Shown piece after piece: positions 1 to 8,108 of a stretch of 64,000 nt of DNA. The position numbers and the translations under genes were made by a program. This DNA is from Salipiger profundus (GTDB lineage Bacteria > Pseudomonadota > Alphaproteobacteria > Rhodobacterales > Rhodobacteraceae), in contig NZ_CP014802.1 of NCBI RefSeq assembly GCF_001969385.1, forward strand, positions 1 to 64,000, in the 5' to 3' direction. The notes under the pieces are model-generated. The model did no database searches, was not told the DNA's origin, and worked only from the letters and a program-made list of their open reading frames with translations. Numbering within the stretch: the stretch's first letter is position 1; every line of letters begins with the position of its first letter.

Positions 1-2
1 AC

Positions 3-89
3 GTGACGGTGCTGAACGAGGGCCGGCTCGTCTGGTTCGAGGACGTGGCCGAGGGCATCCGCTTCCACCAGGAGCTGATGCGCGACTAG
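3..89 (+). CDS. 3' end of a gene cut by the window edge, possibly a polysaccharide-export ABC ATPase
   Basis: Only the last 28 codons are present, in frame 3, ending LVWFEDVAEGIRFHQELMRD and a TAG stop at 87-89. The pattern of a hydrophobic strand, EGRL, an aromatic, D-V-x-E-x-I and a closing amphipathic helix resembles the C-terminus of KpsT/Wzt-type capsule-export ATPases, which would suit the neighbouring EPS genes. That assignment rests on a short tail and is weak. A hairpin terminator at 143-165 follows. Confidence 0.4.
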   Translation: MTVLNEGRLVWFEDVAEGIRFHQELMRD

Positions 90-142
90 CGCGCCCGCAG
101 CGAAACCTCTCCGCCTTTCCGGCAGTCTCTCCGACATGCGAA

Positions 143-165
143 GGGCCCGCCGTTTTGGCGGGCCC
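143..165 (-). terminator. Hairpin between the left-edge gene and the RTX protease
   Basis: A perfect 9-bp stem, GGGCCCGCC (143-151) with GGCGGGCCC (157-165), closes a five-base GTTTT loop. It sits downstream of two convergent genes (stops at 89 and 199), so it can serve both. There is no long T-tract. A nearly identical copy lies after the RTX gene ending at 18113. Confidence 0.65.
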
Positions 166-198
166 CTGCTCGTTGCGTTGCACCGGCGTTCGGCGGTG

Positions 199-3100
199 TC
201 AGCTGAAGATGAAGTCAGCCGAGGAGAAGTCGCCGGCGGAGGCGCCGAAGACGGTGATGGTGTGGCCGTCCACGTCGATCTCGGCGGTGCTGCCGACCGT
301 GGTGATCGTCAGGTCGCCGAAGGCGTAGCCGCCGGCGATCTCGATCAGGTCGGTGCCGTCGGCGAAATCCGCGATCGTGTCGTTCTCGCCCGCGTTGATC
401 TCGGAGAACAGGAACACGTCCGCCCCGCCGCCGCCGTAGAGACGGTCCCAGCCGCGGCCGCCGTCGAGCGTGTCGTTGCCCGACTGCCCGTAGAGCCAGT
501 CGCCGGTCTGGCCGCCGTCCAGCACGTCGTCGCCCGACCCGCCGTAGAGCGTGTCCGACCCGGCGCCGCCGTAGACGCTGTCCTGGCCGTCGCCGCCCGA
601 CAGGCTGTCGGCCCCGTCGGCGCCGCTCAGGTAGTCGTCGCCGGCATCGCCGTAGCCGGTGTCGTTGCCGTCCTCGCCGAGCAGGTAGTCGTCGTGGTCG
701 CCACCGTACATCAGGTCGTTGCCGGTGCCGCCCGCCACGGTGTCGTAGCCCGCCGAGCCGTCGAGCGTGTCGTCGCCCGAGCCGCCGTAGACGCTGTCCG
801 ACCCGCCGCCGGCATAGAGGCTGTCGTTGCCCGACTGGCCGGCCATGTAGTCGTGCCCGGTGCCGCCGATGACCTCGTCGTTGCCGTTGCCGCCGTAGAG
901 CCGGTCGGCGCCGTCGCCACCGTTGAGGTAGTCGTCGCCGTCGTCGCCGTAGCCGGTGTCGTTGCCGTCCTCGCCGAGCAGGTAGTCGTCGTTGGCGCCG
1001 CCGTACATCAGGTCGTTGCCGGTGCCGCCCGCCACTGTGTCGTAGCCGGCCGAGCCGTCGAGCGTGTCGTTGCCCGAACCGCCGTAGACCGAATCCGACC
1101 CGCCGCCGGCATAGAGGCTGTCGTCGCCCGACTGGCCGGCCATGTAGTCGTGCCCGGTGCCGCCGATGACCTCGTCGTTGCCGTTGCCGCCGTAGAGCCG
1201 GTCGGCGCCGTCGCCGCCGTTGAGGTAGTCGTCGCCGTCGTCGCCGTAGCCGGTGTCGTTGCCGGCCTCGCCGAGCAGGTAGTCGTCGTTGGCGCCGCCG
1301 TACATCAGGTCGTTGTCGCCGCCGCCGGCGATGGTGTCGTAGCCCGCCGAACCGTCGAGCGTATCGTTGCCCGAGCCGCCGTAGACGCTGTCGGACCCGC
1401 CGCCGCCGTAGAGGCTGTCGTCGCCCGACTGGCCGGCCACGTAGTCATGCCCCGTCCCCGCGTCGACCTCGTCGTTGCCGCCCTCGCCGAAGATCCGGTC
1501 GTCGCCATCGTCGCCCGAGATCGTGTCGTCCCCGAGGCCGCCGAGAAGGGAGTCGTCGCCGTCCTCGCCGGACAGGTCGTCGTTGCCCTCGTTGCCGTAG
1601 AGCGTGTCGTTCTCGGTGCCGCCGAGCAGCGTGTCGGAGCCGTCGCGACCGAGGATGGAGTCGGCGCCCGCGTTGCCGGCGAGCAGGTCGTCACCGGTGC
1701 CGCCGTCGATGTAGTCGCTGCCGTTGCCGCCGTAGGCGGTGTCGTTGTCGCCGCCGCCGGCGATGTAGTCGTCGCCGGACTGCCCGGCGAGGAAGTCGTT
1801 GCCGATCCCGCCGCCCATGGTGTCGGCATCGTCGCCACCGTAGAGGCTGTCGTTGCCCGCGTCGCCGAACAGCGTGTCGGAGCCGAGCCCGCCCTCGATC
1901 AGGTCGTCGCCGGCCTGGCCGTCGAGATCGTTGGCCGCGGCGCTGCCGGTGATCTCGTCGCCCTGTTGCGTGCCGATGACGTTCTCGACGTTCAGCAGAT
2001 CCGACAGCCCGCCGTAGACGAGATCCTCGTGGGTGCCGGCGGCAAGGTCGACGTCCATGCCGCTGCCGGTCTCGTCGCTGAGGTCGAAGGTGTCGATGCC
2101 GTCGCCGCCGTCGATGTCGCCGGCGAAATAGTCGCTGACGGCGACGAAGGTGTCGTTGCCGGCGCCTCCGTCGGCAAACCCGCTGCCGTGCGTGTTCTGC
2201 ACTTCGATCAGGTCGTCGCCAGCCCCGCCCAGCAGCGTCTCGCCGCTCTCGGGCCCGCCCGACAGCGTGTCGTTGCCGGCACCGCCATCGAGGCTATCGA
2301 CCCCGATCCCGCCCACGAGCGAGTCGTTGCCCTCGCCGCCCAGGAGCGTGTCGTCGCCGCCGGCGCCCTCGAGCGTGTCGTCGCCGTCCTCGCCCATGAG
2401 GACGTCCGTCCCATTGCCGCCGAACACGCTGTCGTTGCCGTCCCCCGCCAGCACGCTGTCGGCGCCGGCACCGGTCAGGATCGTGTTCGCGGCGTCGTTG
2501 CCTGTGATCGTGTCGTTGCCGCCGCCGGTGGTCACGTTCTCGATGATCGTGCCCGAGGCGATGGCCATGTTGTTGCGGCCGCCGTTGATGCTCGAGAAGC
2601 TCTCGGGGGTGAGGTCGATGAGCTGGCTCGAGGGCGAGGCCGCGAGGTTCAGCAGGTCGGTGCCGTCGCTGTCGTAGATGGTGAAGGTCAGCCCCAGCCC
2701 GCTGTGATCCGCCGAGGTGCCGCCGTCGAAGACCACGTCGAAGATCGTGCCGAGGTAGTTGGTGAAGCTGCTGCCCTCGCCCCAGGTGGTGTCGCCCGCG
2801 GTCTCGCCCGAGGCGCCGGGCGCGCCGTAGAGCTCCTGGATCGCCAGGATGTCGGCCATCATCGCCCCGCCGAGGAAGTTGTCGGGGTAGCGTCCGTCGC
2901 CGATGACGTAGGTGTTCTCGTAGGCCGAGAAGTAGGACATGATCGACATCAGCCAGCTGTCGTTGAGGAAGTCCTCGTCGACGCCGTAGCGGGCGCTGCC
3001 GTTGTAGTTGCTCTGGTGGCCGAGCCCCAGCGCGTGGCCGATCTCGTGCACGTAGGTGTTGAAGGAATAGCTGTCGAGCGTGGTGCCGTAGGTGGCGAGC

Positions 3101-4599
3101 CAGTCGGTCGAGATGTTGACGAAGGCATCGGTCGTGGTGGTGCCGGTGGCGTTGTAGCTGGCATAGGCGCCGGAGTAGATGTCGTCGAAGGTGATGTCGG
3201 CGGTGCCGGCCACCTCGACGAACTCGACGTCGGCGACCATCTCCCAGGCCTCGAAGGCCCAGCGGGCGAGCTGCTGGCCGTCGGCGGTCAGCGCGGTGAT
3301 GTTGACGGTGATCTGGTTGCTCGAGGTGGTGTCGAAGCTGTGCCGCGTGCGGCCGGTGTCCTCCCAGTAGCCGTCGGTCAGGTAGTCGGCCAGCTCCTGC
3401 GGCGTCGCCTCGAACGCGTCGGGCAGGTAGGTCGTGGCGCTCAGCGTGTAGCCGCCGGTGGTGCCGGCCCCGTCGGAGACGGCGATGTAATAGGTGCCGG
3501 TCGTGGCCACCGCGAAGCCGAGCGCGGCGTCGTCGTAGGTCTCGTTGGTGTAGAAGTTCTGGCCGACGATCCCGCCCTCGGAATCGTAGATCGTGAGGGT
3601 GCTGCCGTCGAGGCTGGTGTCGCCGAGCAGTTCGAACATCACCGCCTGACCGGCGGTGCCGCTGAAGCTGTACCAGTCCTCGTCGCCGGCCACCGAGATC
3701 TCGCCGGCGAGGATGTCGCCCGGCGCAATGGCCACGGTGGTGGTGTCGTCGCCGGGGATGTCGGTGGTCTCGACCGGGATCTCCTCGACGGTCAGCTCGT
3801 AGGTGCCGGCGTAGGCGTTGTTGTAGCCGTTCGCGCCGATCAGCACGTTGCCGGTCGTGGGGGCGGTGAACACGAGATAGGAATCGTAGTAGTCGCCGCT
3901 CCAGTTGTTGGACTCGATGAAGGTGCCGGCGGAATCGTAGAGGATGAGCGAGGGCGGCAGCAGCGTGCCGCTCGAGGAGCCCTGACCGCCCATGTAGATC
4001 AGGTAGGTGTGCCCGGCTTCCACCGTCAGGCTGATGATATCCCGGTCGCCCACGGCCTCGATGTTCCCGGCGAAGATGTCTCCGGCCGCCATCGTGTAGG
4101 GGGTGCCGGTGCTGAATGGCGCGTCGGTGGTCTCGGGGATGATCGTGGTCAGCTCGACCTGGTAGGTGCCGGCGGAGGCGTCGCCCGAGGCGGCGGCCTC
4201 GATGTAGTAGGTGCCGCTGTAGGTCGCGGTGAAATCGAGCAGGGATTCCGTCAGCTGCGCGGCGATCAGGTCGTCGTTCGTCGCGATCAGCGTGCCGCTG
4301 GAATCGTAGATGTTGACCAGCGGATCGCCGAGCGAGCCGATGCCGGAGAAGGCGCCGCGCATGGTGACGCGGTAGTCGTCGCCGGCGGTGAGGGTCACCG
4401 CGATCCAGTCGCGGTCGCCCACCACCTCGAGGTCGCCGACGTAGGTGTCGCCCACCGCCATGGTCGCGGTGGTGCTGTCGTCGGCGGCAACGTCGGTGGT
4501 CTCGATCACCACGGCCCGCTCGGAGATCCCGTCTTCGGGGGCGGCGATGGCCTCGGGGTCTGTGGGCAATGCGTGTGCGAAAGACTTGTTATCAAGCAT
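199..4599 (-). CDS. Secreted RTX metalloprotease, serralysin-like, with three N-terminal PPC domains
   Basis: Predicted 1466 aa calcium-dependent zinc endopeptidase (M10 serralysin-like) exported by a type I system. About residues 40-385 hold three PPC-type beta-sandwich domains, each built around a G-D-x-DW-like strand and TYYIEAAA-like segments. The catalytic domain carries HEIGHALGLGH at residues 518-528 (nt 3016-3048), matching HExxHxxGxxH, with a Met-turn SIMSYF after it. About 700 residues of GGxGxDxLx nonapeptide repeats follow, then a C-terminal DFIFS, typical of type I signals. There is no Sec signal peptide. The start at 4599 (MLDNKSF) is preferred over an upstream ATG at 4644 because GGGAAAG lies just before it. 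Serralysins are about 480 aa, so this one is three times longer. Its last three 99-aa units and 3' end are nearly identical to those of the gene at 13773-18113. No type I exporter genes are in the window. Confidence 0.93.
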   Translation of the reverse strand: MLDNKSFAHALPTDPEAIAAPEDGISERAVVIETTDVAADDSTTATMAVGDTYVGDLEVVGDRDWIAVTLTAGDDYRVTMRGAFSGIGSLGDPLVNIYDSSGTLIATNDDLIAAQLTESLLDFTATYSGTYYIEAAASGDASAGTYQVELTTIIPETTDAPFSTGTPYTMAAGDIFAGNIEAVGDRDIISLTVEAGHTYLIYMGGQGSSSGTLLPPSLILYDSAGTFIESNNWSGDYYDSYLVFTAPTTGNVLIGANGYNNAYAGTYELTVEEIPVETTDIPGDDTTTVAIAPGDILAGEISVAGDEDWYSFSGTAGQAVMFELLGDTSLDGSTLTIYDSEGGIVGQNFYTNETYDDAALGFAVATTGTYYIAVSDGAGTTGGYTLSATTYLPDAFEATPQELADYLTDGYWEDTGRTRHSFDTTSSNQITVNITALTADGQQLARWAFEAWEMVADVEFVEVAGTADITFDDIYSGAYASYNATGTTTTDAFVNISTDWLATYGTTLDSYSFNTYVHEIGHALGLGHQSNYNGSARYGVDEDFLNDSWLMSIMSYFSAYENTYVIGDGRYPDNFLGGAMMADILAIQELYGAPGASGETAGDTTWGEGSSFTNYLGTIFDVVFDGGTSADHSGLGLTFTIYDSDGTDLLNLAASPSSQLIDLTPESFSSINGGRNNMAIASGTIIENVTTGGGNDTITGNDAANTILTGAGADSVLAGDGNDSVFGGNGTDVLMGEDGDDTLEGAGGDDTLLGGEGNDSLVGGIGVDSLDGGAGNDTLSGGPESGETLLGGAGDDLIEVQNTHGSGFADGGAGNDTFVAVSDYFAGDIDGGDGIDTFDLSDETGSGMDVDLAAGTHEDLVYGGLSDLLNVENVIGTQQGDEITGSAAANDLDGQAGDDLIEGGLGSDTLFGDAGNDSLYGGDDADTMGGGIGNDFLAGQSGDDYIAGGGDNDTAYGGNGSDYIDGGTGDDLLAGNAGADSILGRDGSDTLLGGTENDTLYGNEGNDDLSGEDGDDSLLGGLGDDTISGDDGDDRIFGEGGNDEVDAGTGHDYVAGQSGDDSLYGGGGSDSVYGGSGNDTLDGSAGYDTIAGGGDNDLMYGGANDDYLLGEAGNDTGYGDDGDDYLNGGDGADRLYGGNGNDEVIGGTGHDYMAGQSGDDSLYAGGGSDSVYGGSGNDTLDGSAGYDTVAGGTGNDLMYGGANDDYLLGEDGNDTGYGDDGDDYLNGGDGADRLYGGNGNDEVIGGTGHDYMAGQSGNDSLYAGGGSDSVYGGSGDDTLDGSAGYDTVAGGTGNDLMYGGDHDDYLLGEDGNDTGYGDAGDDYLSGADGADSLSGGDGQDSVYGGAGSDTLYGGSGDDVLDGGQTGDWLYGQSGNDTLDGGRGWDRLYGGGGADVFLFSEINAGENDTIADFADGTDLIEIAGGYAFGDLTITTVGSTAEIDVDGHTITVFGASAGDFSSADFIFS
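586..1476 (-). repeat. Three tandem 297-bp (99-aa) RTX units
   Basis: On the minus strand, units begin at 1476, 1179 and 882, each opening with NDEV and ending near LYGGNG or LSGGDG. Units are exactly 297 bp apart and mostly identical. The gene at 13773 has four such units, so copy number differs between paralogues. Confidence 0.9.
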
Positions 4600-4839
4600 C
4601 TTCTTTCCCTTGCGTAAATCAATGGACGGCAGACCCCCGTGCAATCCGGGTGGCTGTCAATGCAATGCCCCGGACCGCGCCTTGCCTTTCAGTGGGGCAC
4701 GGAGCGGGGCGGTGAAATATGGCGACGGGAGACCGTGGCCTCCCGTTTTCTCGAAATCATCAAGAAAAGGTTAACAGCAGACCGCCGTTCACCAAAGAAA
4801 ATTCACCATGGGGCCGCGCTGCCCGACGACGGGCGCGCC

Positions 4840-5856
4840 TCAGCGCGTGGCGTAGTGGTCGCGATACCAGTCCACGAAGCGCGTCACGCCCTCGGGCACG
4901 GCGGTCTTCGGGCGATAGCCGGTGAGCCGGTGCAGCAGGCTCGCGTCGGCCCAGGTGGCCGGCACGTCGCCGGGCTGCATCGGCATCAGGTTGCGCTGCG
5001 CCTCGCGCCCGGTGGCGGCCTCGATCGCGGCGATGAAGTCGGTGAGCTGCACGGCGTCGGAATTGCCGATGTTGACCACCCGGTGCGGCGCCACCGGCGA
5101 CAGGCTGTCGCCCTCGGGCACCACGCCGTCGGCGGGCCGCTCGGGCACCGCGTCGATCAGCAGGCGGATCGCCTCGACGAGATCGTCGACATAGGTGAAG
5201 TCGCGCTTCATGTCGCCGTGGTTGTAGACGTCGATCGGCCGCCCCTCGAGGATCGCGCGGGTGAACTTGAACAGCGCCATGTCCGGCCGGCCCCAAGGCC
5301 CGTAGACGGTGAAGAAGCGGAACATGGTGACCGGCAGGTCGAAGAGATGCGCGTAGCTGTGCGCCATGCTCTCGGTCGACTTCTTGCTCGCGGCATAGAA
5401 CGACATCTGGTGGTCGGCGCGGTCGGTCTCGCGGTAGGGCATCTCGGTGTTGGCGCCGTAGGCCGAGGAGGTCGAGGCCAGCAGCATGTGCCGCGGCGGA
5501 TACGCGCGGGCGGCCTCGAGCAGCTCGAAGGTGCCGATGATGTTGGTCTCGAGATACGACCGCGGGTTGTCGATCGAATAGCGCACCCCGGCCTGGGCGG
5601 CGAGATGCACCACCGCGTCGGGCCGGTGCGTCTCGAACAGATCGCGCAACAGCCCCGGTGTCTCGATCCGGCCGATCACCTCGGTGAAATTCGGATCCGG
5701 CGTCAGCATGGCGTGGCGGTCGGTCTTCAGCGACACGTCGTAGTAGTCAGTGAGCGCATCGAGGCCGATTACCCGGTCGCCCCGGTCGAGCAGCGCCCGC
5801 GCCAGGTGGTAGCCGATGAAGCCGGCGGATCCCGTGATCAGGACGGTTCTGCTCAT
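4840..5856 (-). CDS. UDP-glucuronate 4-epimerase (extended SDR), copy 1
   Basis: The 338-aa NAD-dependent extended SDR should interconvert UDP-glucuronate and UDP-galacturonate in the cytosol, feeding acidic sugars into EPS. It shows the nucleotide-binding GSAGFIG near the N-terminus, the STSSAYG catalytic serine segment, SFYAASKKS with the YxxxK pair, and the family segment FFTVYGPWGRPDMALF. The start at 5856 has AGGAGACC before it. A second copy at 39148-40164 is very similar, especially in the C-terminal half (about nine in ten bases identical by eye over the stretch examined). It is transcribed towards the RTX protease and divergently from the UbiA/DprE operon. Epimerisation of a different UDP-uronate or UDP-hexose cannot be excluded from sequence. 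Confidence 0.9.
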   Translation of the reverse strand: MSRTVLITGSAGFIGYHLARALLDRGDRVIGLDALTDYYDVSLKTDRHAMLTPDPNFTEVIGRIETPGLLRDLFETHRPDAVVHLAAQAGVRYSIDNPRSYLETNIIGTFELLEAARAYPPRHMLLASTSSAYGANTEMPYRETDRADHQMSFYAASKKSTESMAHSYAHLFDLPVTMFRFFTVYGPWGRPDMALFKFTRAILEGRPIDVYNHGDMKRDFTYVDDLVEAIRLLIDAVPERPADGVVPEGDSLSPVAPHRVVNIGNSDAVQLTDFIAAIEAATGREAQRNLMPMQPGDVPATWADASLLHRLTGYRPKTAVPEGVTRFVDWYRDHYATR

Positions 5857-6174
5857 GGTGGTCTCCTGTTGTCCTTCCCGGACCTCCGCGCGATCCGCGC
5901 CCGAGAGGATCGATATAACCGCTGGAGACGGAAGTTTGAACGCGTTCCGGTGACCGGCGGCGAAGAGCATACGGAACAATGTCCGCGACCTGCACGGCAT
6001 TGCCCCCGCTCCGGAAACGGCGGGCCGGCGCTGCTGCCCATGGAACGGGCGCCTTGGCCCGTGAAATATGGCCGAAAGGTGGCGAAACACCCATGTTCGC
6101 CATGGAATGGCCATAGTGGGTGACATTTCCGCAGGGATGCCGCGCGATCGCCGCCCGCGCCCGGTGAAAGCTCT
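5857..6174. promoter_or_regulatory. Divergent intergenic region with several short dyads
   Basis: This 318-bp region lies between the divergent epimerase and UbiA genes, so both promoters should be here. Visible dyads are ACGGGC (6045-6050) with GCCCGT (6057-6062), and GGCGAA (6081-6086) with TTCGCC (6096-6101). GTGAAATATGGC at 6061-6072 recurs exactly at 4712-4723 upstream of the RTX protease. No promoter boxes can be assigned with confidence. Confidence 0.4.
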
Positions 6175-7713
6175 TTGGAGGGCTCCGGGCGTCGGATACA
6201 ACATCGGGTATCGTTCGTGGTCGTTCCGGTTGGTCCCTTGGAAGATTGTGTCACATCGCCGCTGCAGCAGGACAGCGCCGCCGCCGTGCAGGCTCCGCCG
6301 GGCGCTGACGTTCTGGTGGTCGATCTCGACGGCACGCTGCTGCGCTCGGACCTGCTGTGGGAAAGCTTCTGGGAGGTGCTCGGCCATGACTGGCGCAGCC
6401 CCGCCGGGGTGGCGCTGGCGCTGCGCGACGGCCGCGCTGCGCTGAAGCGCCACCTGACCGAGCGCACCTCGCTCGAGGTCGAGACGCTGCCCTACGACCG
6501 GGCGGTGCTCGACCGGATCGCGCGCTGGCGCGCCGCCGGTGGGCGCACCGCGCTGGTCACCGCCTCCGACGAGCGGCTGGCGCGGCAGGTCGGCGCGCAT
6601 CTCGGCTGTTTCGACGAGATCCACGGCTCGGACGGCCAGACCAACCTCAAGGGCCCCGAGAAGGCGCGCTTCCTGCGGGAGCGTTTCGGCGCGGGCTTTA
6701 CCTACATCGGCGACTCGCGCGCCGACCTCGCGGTCTGGCAGGAGGCCGGGGCGGCGATCACCGCCAACGCCTCCGCCGGGGTGCGGGCCGAGCTGGCGCA
6801 GCGCGGCATCGCCGCCGAGCACCTCGCGGGCGCCGCCGCCGGCCCGCGCGACTACCTGCGGGCGCTGCGACCGCACCAGTGGCTGAAGAACCTGCTCGTC
6901 TTCCTGCCGCTGCTCGCCGGACACCAGTTCGCCATGGCGACGCTGCTGCAGGCGCTGCTGGCCTTCCTCGCCTTCTCGGCCATCGCCTCGAGCGTCTACG
7001 TGCTCAACGACCTGCTCGACCTGCAGGCCGACCGCCACCACCCGCGCAAGCGCGAACGCCCCTTCGCCGCGGGGCGCATCCCCATCGCCCACGGCGCGGC
7101 GATGACCGCGGGGCTGCTGGCCGCCGGCACCCTGCTGTCGGTCCTGCTGGGGCCGGTCTTCTTCGGGGTGATGGTGCTCTACTACGTCATGACGACGCTC
7201 TACTCGCTGGCGCTGAAGCGGCGGATCGTGCTCGACATCTGCGTGCTGGCGGGGCTCTACACCATCCGCATCGTGGCCGGGGGCGCGGCGACCGGGGTGC
7301 CGCTGTCGGTCTGGCTGCTGGCTTTCTCGATCTTCCTGTTCTTCTCGCTCGCCGCGATCAAGCGCCAGGCCGAACTGGTCGACATGGCGCAGCGCCGGAC
7401 GCTGAAGAGCCGCGGCCGCGGCTATGTCGCCACCGACCTGCCGTTCATCGCGCAGGCGGCGGTGGCGGCGGGCTACGTCTCGGTGCTGGTCATGGCGCTT
7501 TATGTCAGCAGCCCCGACGTGGCCGAGCTCTACCCCCGCCCGGACCTGCTCTGGGGCATCTGCCTGGTGCTGCTCTACTGGATCACCCGGGTGGCGCTGC
7601 TCACCCATCGCGGCGAGATGCACGACGACCCGGTGGTCTTCGCCGCCACCGACCGGACAAGCCAGCTCTGCCTGCTGGCGGTCCTGCTGCTGGTGATCGG
7701 GGGCACGCTGTGA
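6175..7713 (+). CDS. HAD phosphatase-UbiA prenyltransferase fusion (DPPR-synthase-like)
   Basis: Predicted 512-aa membrane protein. Residues about 42-215 form a HAD hydrolase domain with VVDLDGTLLRSD (DxDGT nucleophile motif) and YIGDSRADL. Residues about 220-512 form a polytopic UbiA-type transferase with NDLLDLQADR (NDxxDxxxD) and a second acidic site near KRRIVLDICVLAG. The closest functional family is 5-phosphoribosyl-1-diphosphate:polyprenyl-phosphate phosphoribosyltransferase (Rv3806c type), which starts polyprenyl-phosphoryl-arabinose synthesis; the fused HAD could remove the 5-phosphate (inference). It overlaps the next gene by GTGA and heads a four-gene operon. The start is uncertain: the TTG at 6175 is the longest frame, and GTG or TTG codons up to about 6240 are alternatives that keep both domains. 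Confidence 0.85.
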   Translation: MEGSGRRIQHRVSFVVVPVGPLEDCVTSPLQQDSAAAVQAPPGADVLVVDLDGTLLRSDLLWESFWEVLGHDWRSPAGVALALRDGRAALKRHLTERTSLEVETLPYDRAVLDRIARWRAAGGRTALVTASDERLARQVGAHLGCFDEIHGSDGQTNLKGPEKARFLRERFGAGFTYIGDSRADLAVWQEAGAAITANASAGVRAELAQRGIAAEHLAGAAAGPRDYLRALRPHQWLKNLLVFLPLLAGHQFAMATLLQALLAFLAFSAIASSVYVLNDLLDLQADRHHPRKRERPFAAGRIPIAHGAAMTAGLLAAGTLLSVLLGPVFFGVMVLYYVMTTLYSLALKRRIVLDICVLAGLYTIRIVAGGAATGVPLSVWLLAFSIFLFFSLAAIKRQAELVDMAQRRTLKSRGRGYVATDLPFIAQAAVAAGYVSVLVMALYVSSPDVAELYPRPDLLWGICLVLLYWITRVALLTHRGEMHDDPVVFAATDRTSQLCLLAVLLLVIGGTL

Positions 7714-8108
7714 GGCTCATGCTGCTCTACGCCGGCTTCGCCGCGCTCGCGACGCTGCTGAACCTCGGGGTGCAGCGCGGCGTGCTGGCGCTCGACGGCG
7801 GCTTCGTCGCGGCAGTGGCCGCCGGCACGCTGGCCGGGCTCGTGCTGAAATACCTGCTCGACAAGCGCTGGATCTTCGCCGACCGCGAGACCGGCGCCGC
7901 CGCCCATGGCCGCAAGTTCACGCTCTACACGCTGATGGGCGTGGTCACGACCGCGATCTTCTGGGGCACCGAGACCGCCTTCTGGCTCGCCACCGGCTCG
8001 CATGCCATGCGCGAGCTCGGCGCGGTGCTGGGGCTGGGCGTCGGCTACGTGGTGAAATACCTGCTCGACCGGCGCTTCGTCTTCGCCCCGCGCGGGGCCC
8101 CGGCATGA
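7710..8108 (+). CDS. GtrA-family membrane protein, candidate polyprenyl-phosphate-sugar translocase or partner
   Basis: The 132-aa protein has four predicted hydrophobic helices and the GtrA-like repeat KYLLDKRWIFA near residue 50, mirrored by KYLLDRRFVFA near the C-terminus. GtrA proteins move or recruit polyprenyl-phosphate sugars at the inner membrane. Its GTG start at 7710 overlaps the UbiA stop and its own stop overlaps the next ATG, so translation is probably coupled. The gene order GtrA, DprE1-like, DprE2-like is the same as Rv3789-Rv3790-Rv3791 in Mycobacterium tuberculosis, which supports a role with a lipid-linked arabinose-type donor. Confidence 0.85.
   Translation: MRLMLLYAGFAALATLLNLGVQRGVLALDGGFVAAVAAGTLAGLVLKYLLDKRWIFADRETGAAAHGRKFTLYTLMGVVTTAIFWGTETAFWLATGSHAMRELGAVLGLGVGYVVKYLLDRRFVFAPRGAPA

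Larger units (their letters stand above)
132..1476. repeat. Left arm of a large inverted repeat shared with 16539-18181
   Basis: Read on the minus strand, this stretch matches 16539-18181 of the plus strand almost base for base. It covers the last three 99-residue RTX units, the C-terminal secretion region, the stop codon, the intergenic hairpin and on to the CATGTCGGAG that follows it. The stretch compared in detail between the WLYGQSGND segment and the stop codons showed no difference until just after the stop. The right arm carries one additional 297-bp unit. The arms face outward and bracket about 15 kb. Confidence 0.9.

Noticed and set aside
586..1476. The regular 297-bp array considered as a CRISPR-like or satellite array
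   Set aside because: Units are contiguous, without spacers, are in frame and encode calcium-binding RTX repeats.
136..4617. A 1493-codon plus-strand open frame opposite the RTX protease, and similar long frames opposite the other RTX genes
   Set aside because: They are low-complexity (VVARAAVDAV-like) shadows produced by GC-rich codons and the repeated GGxGxD code on the other strand. They lack recognisable domains and ribosome-binding sites.
5857..7623. N-terminal extension of the 4840-5856 epimerase in a continuous minus frame up to 7623
   Set aside because: The extension is antisense to the UbiA gene, is arginine- and proline-rich, and the epimerase has its own ATG with AGGAGACC at 5856.
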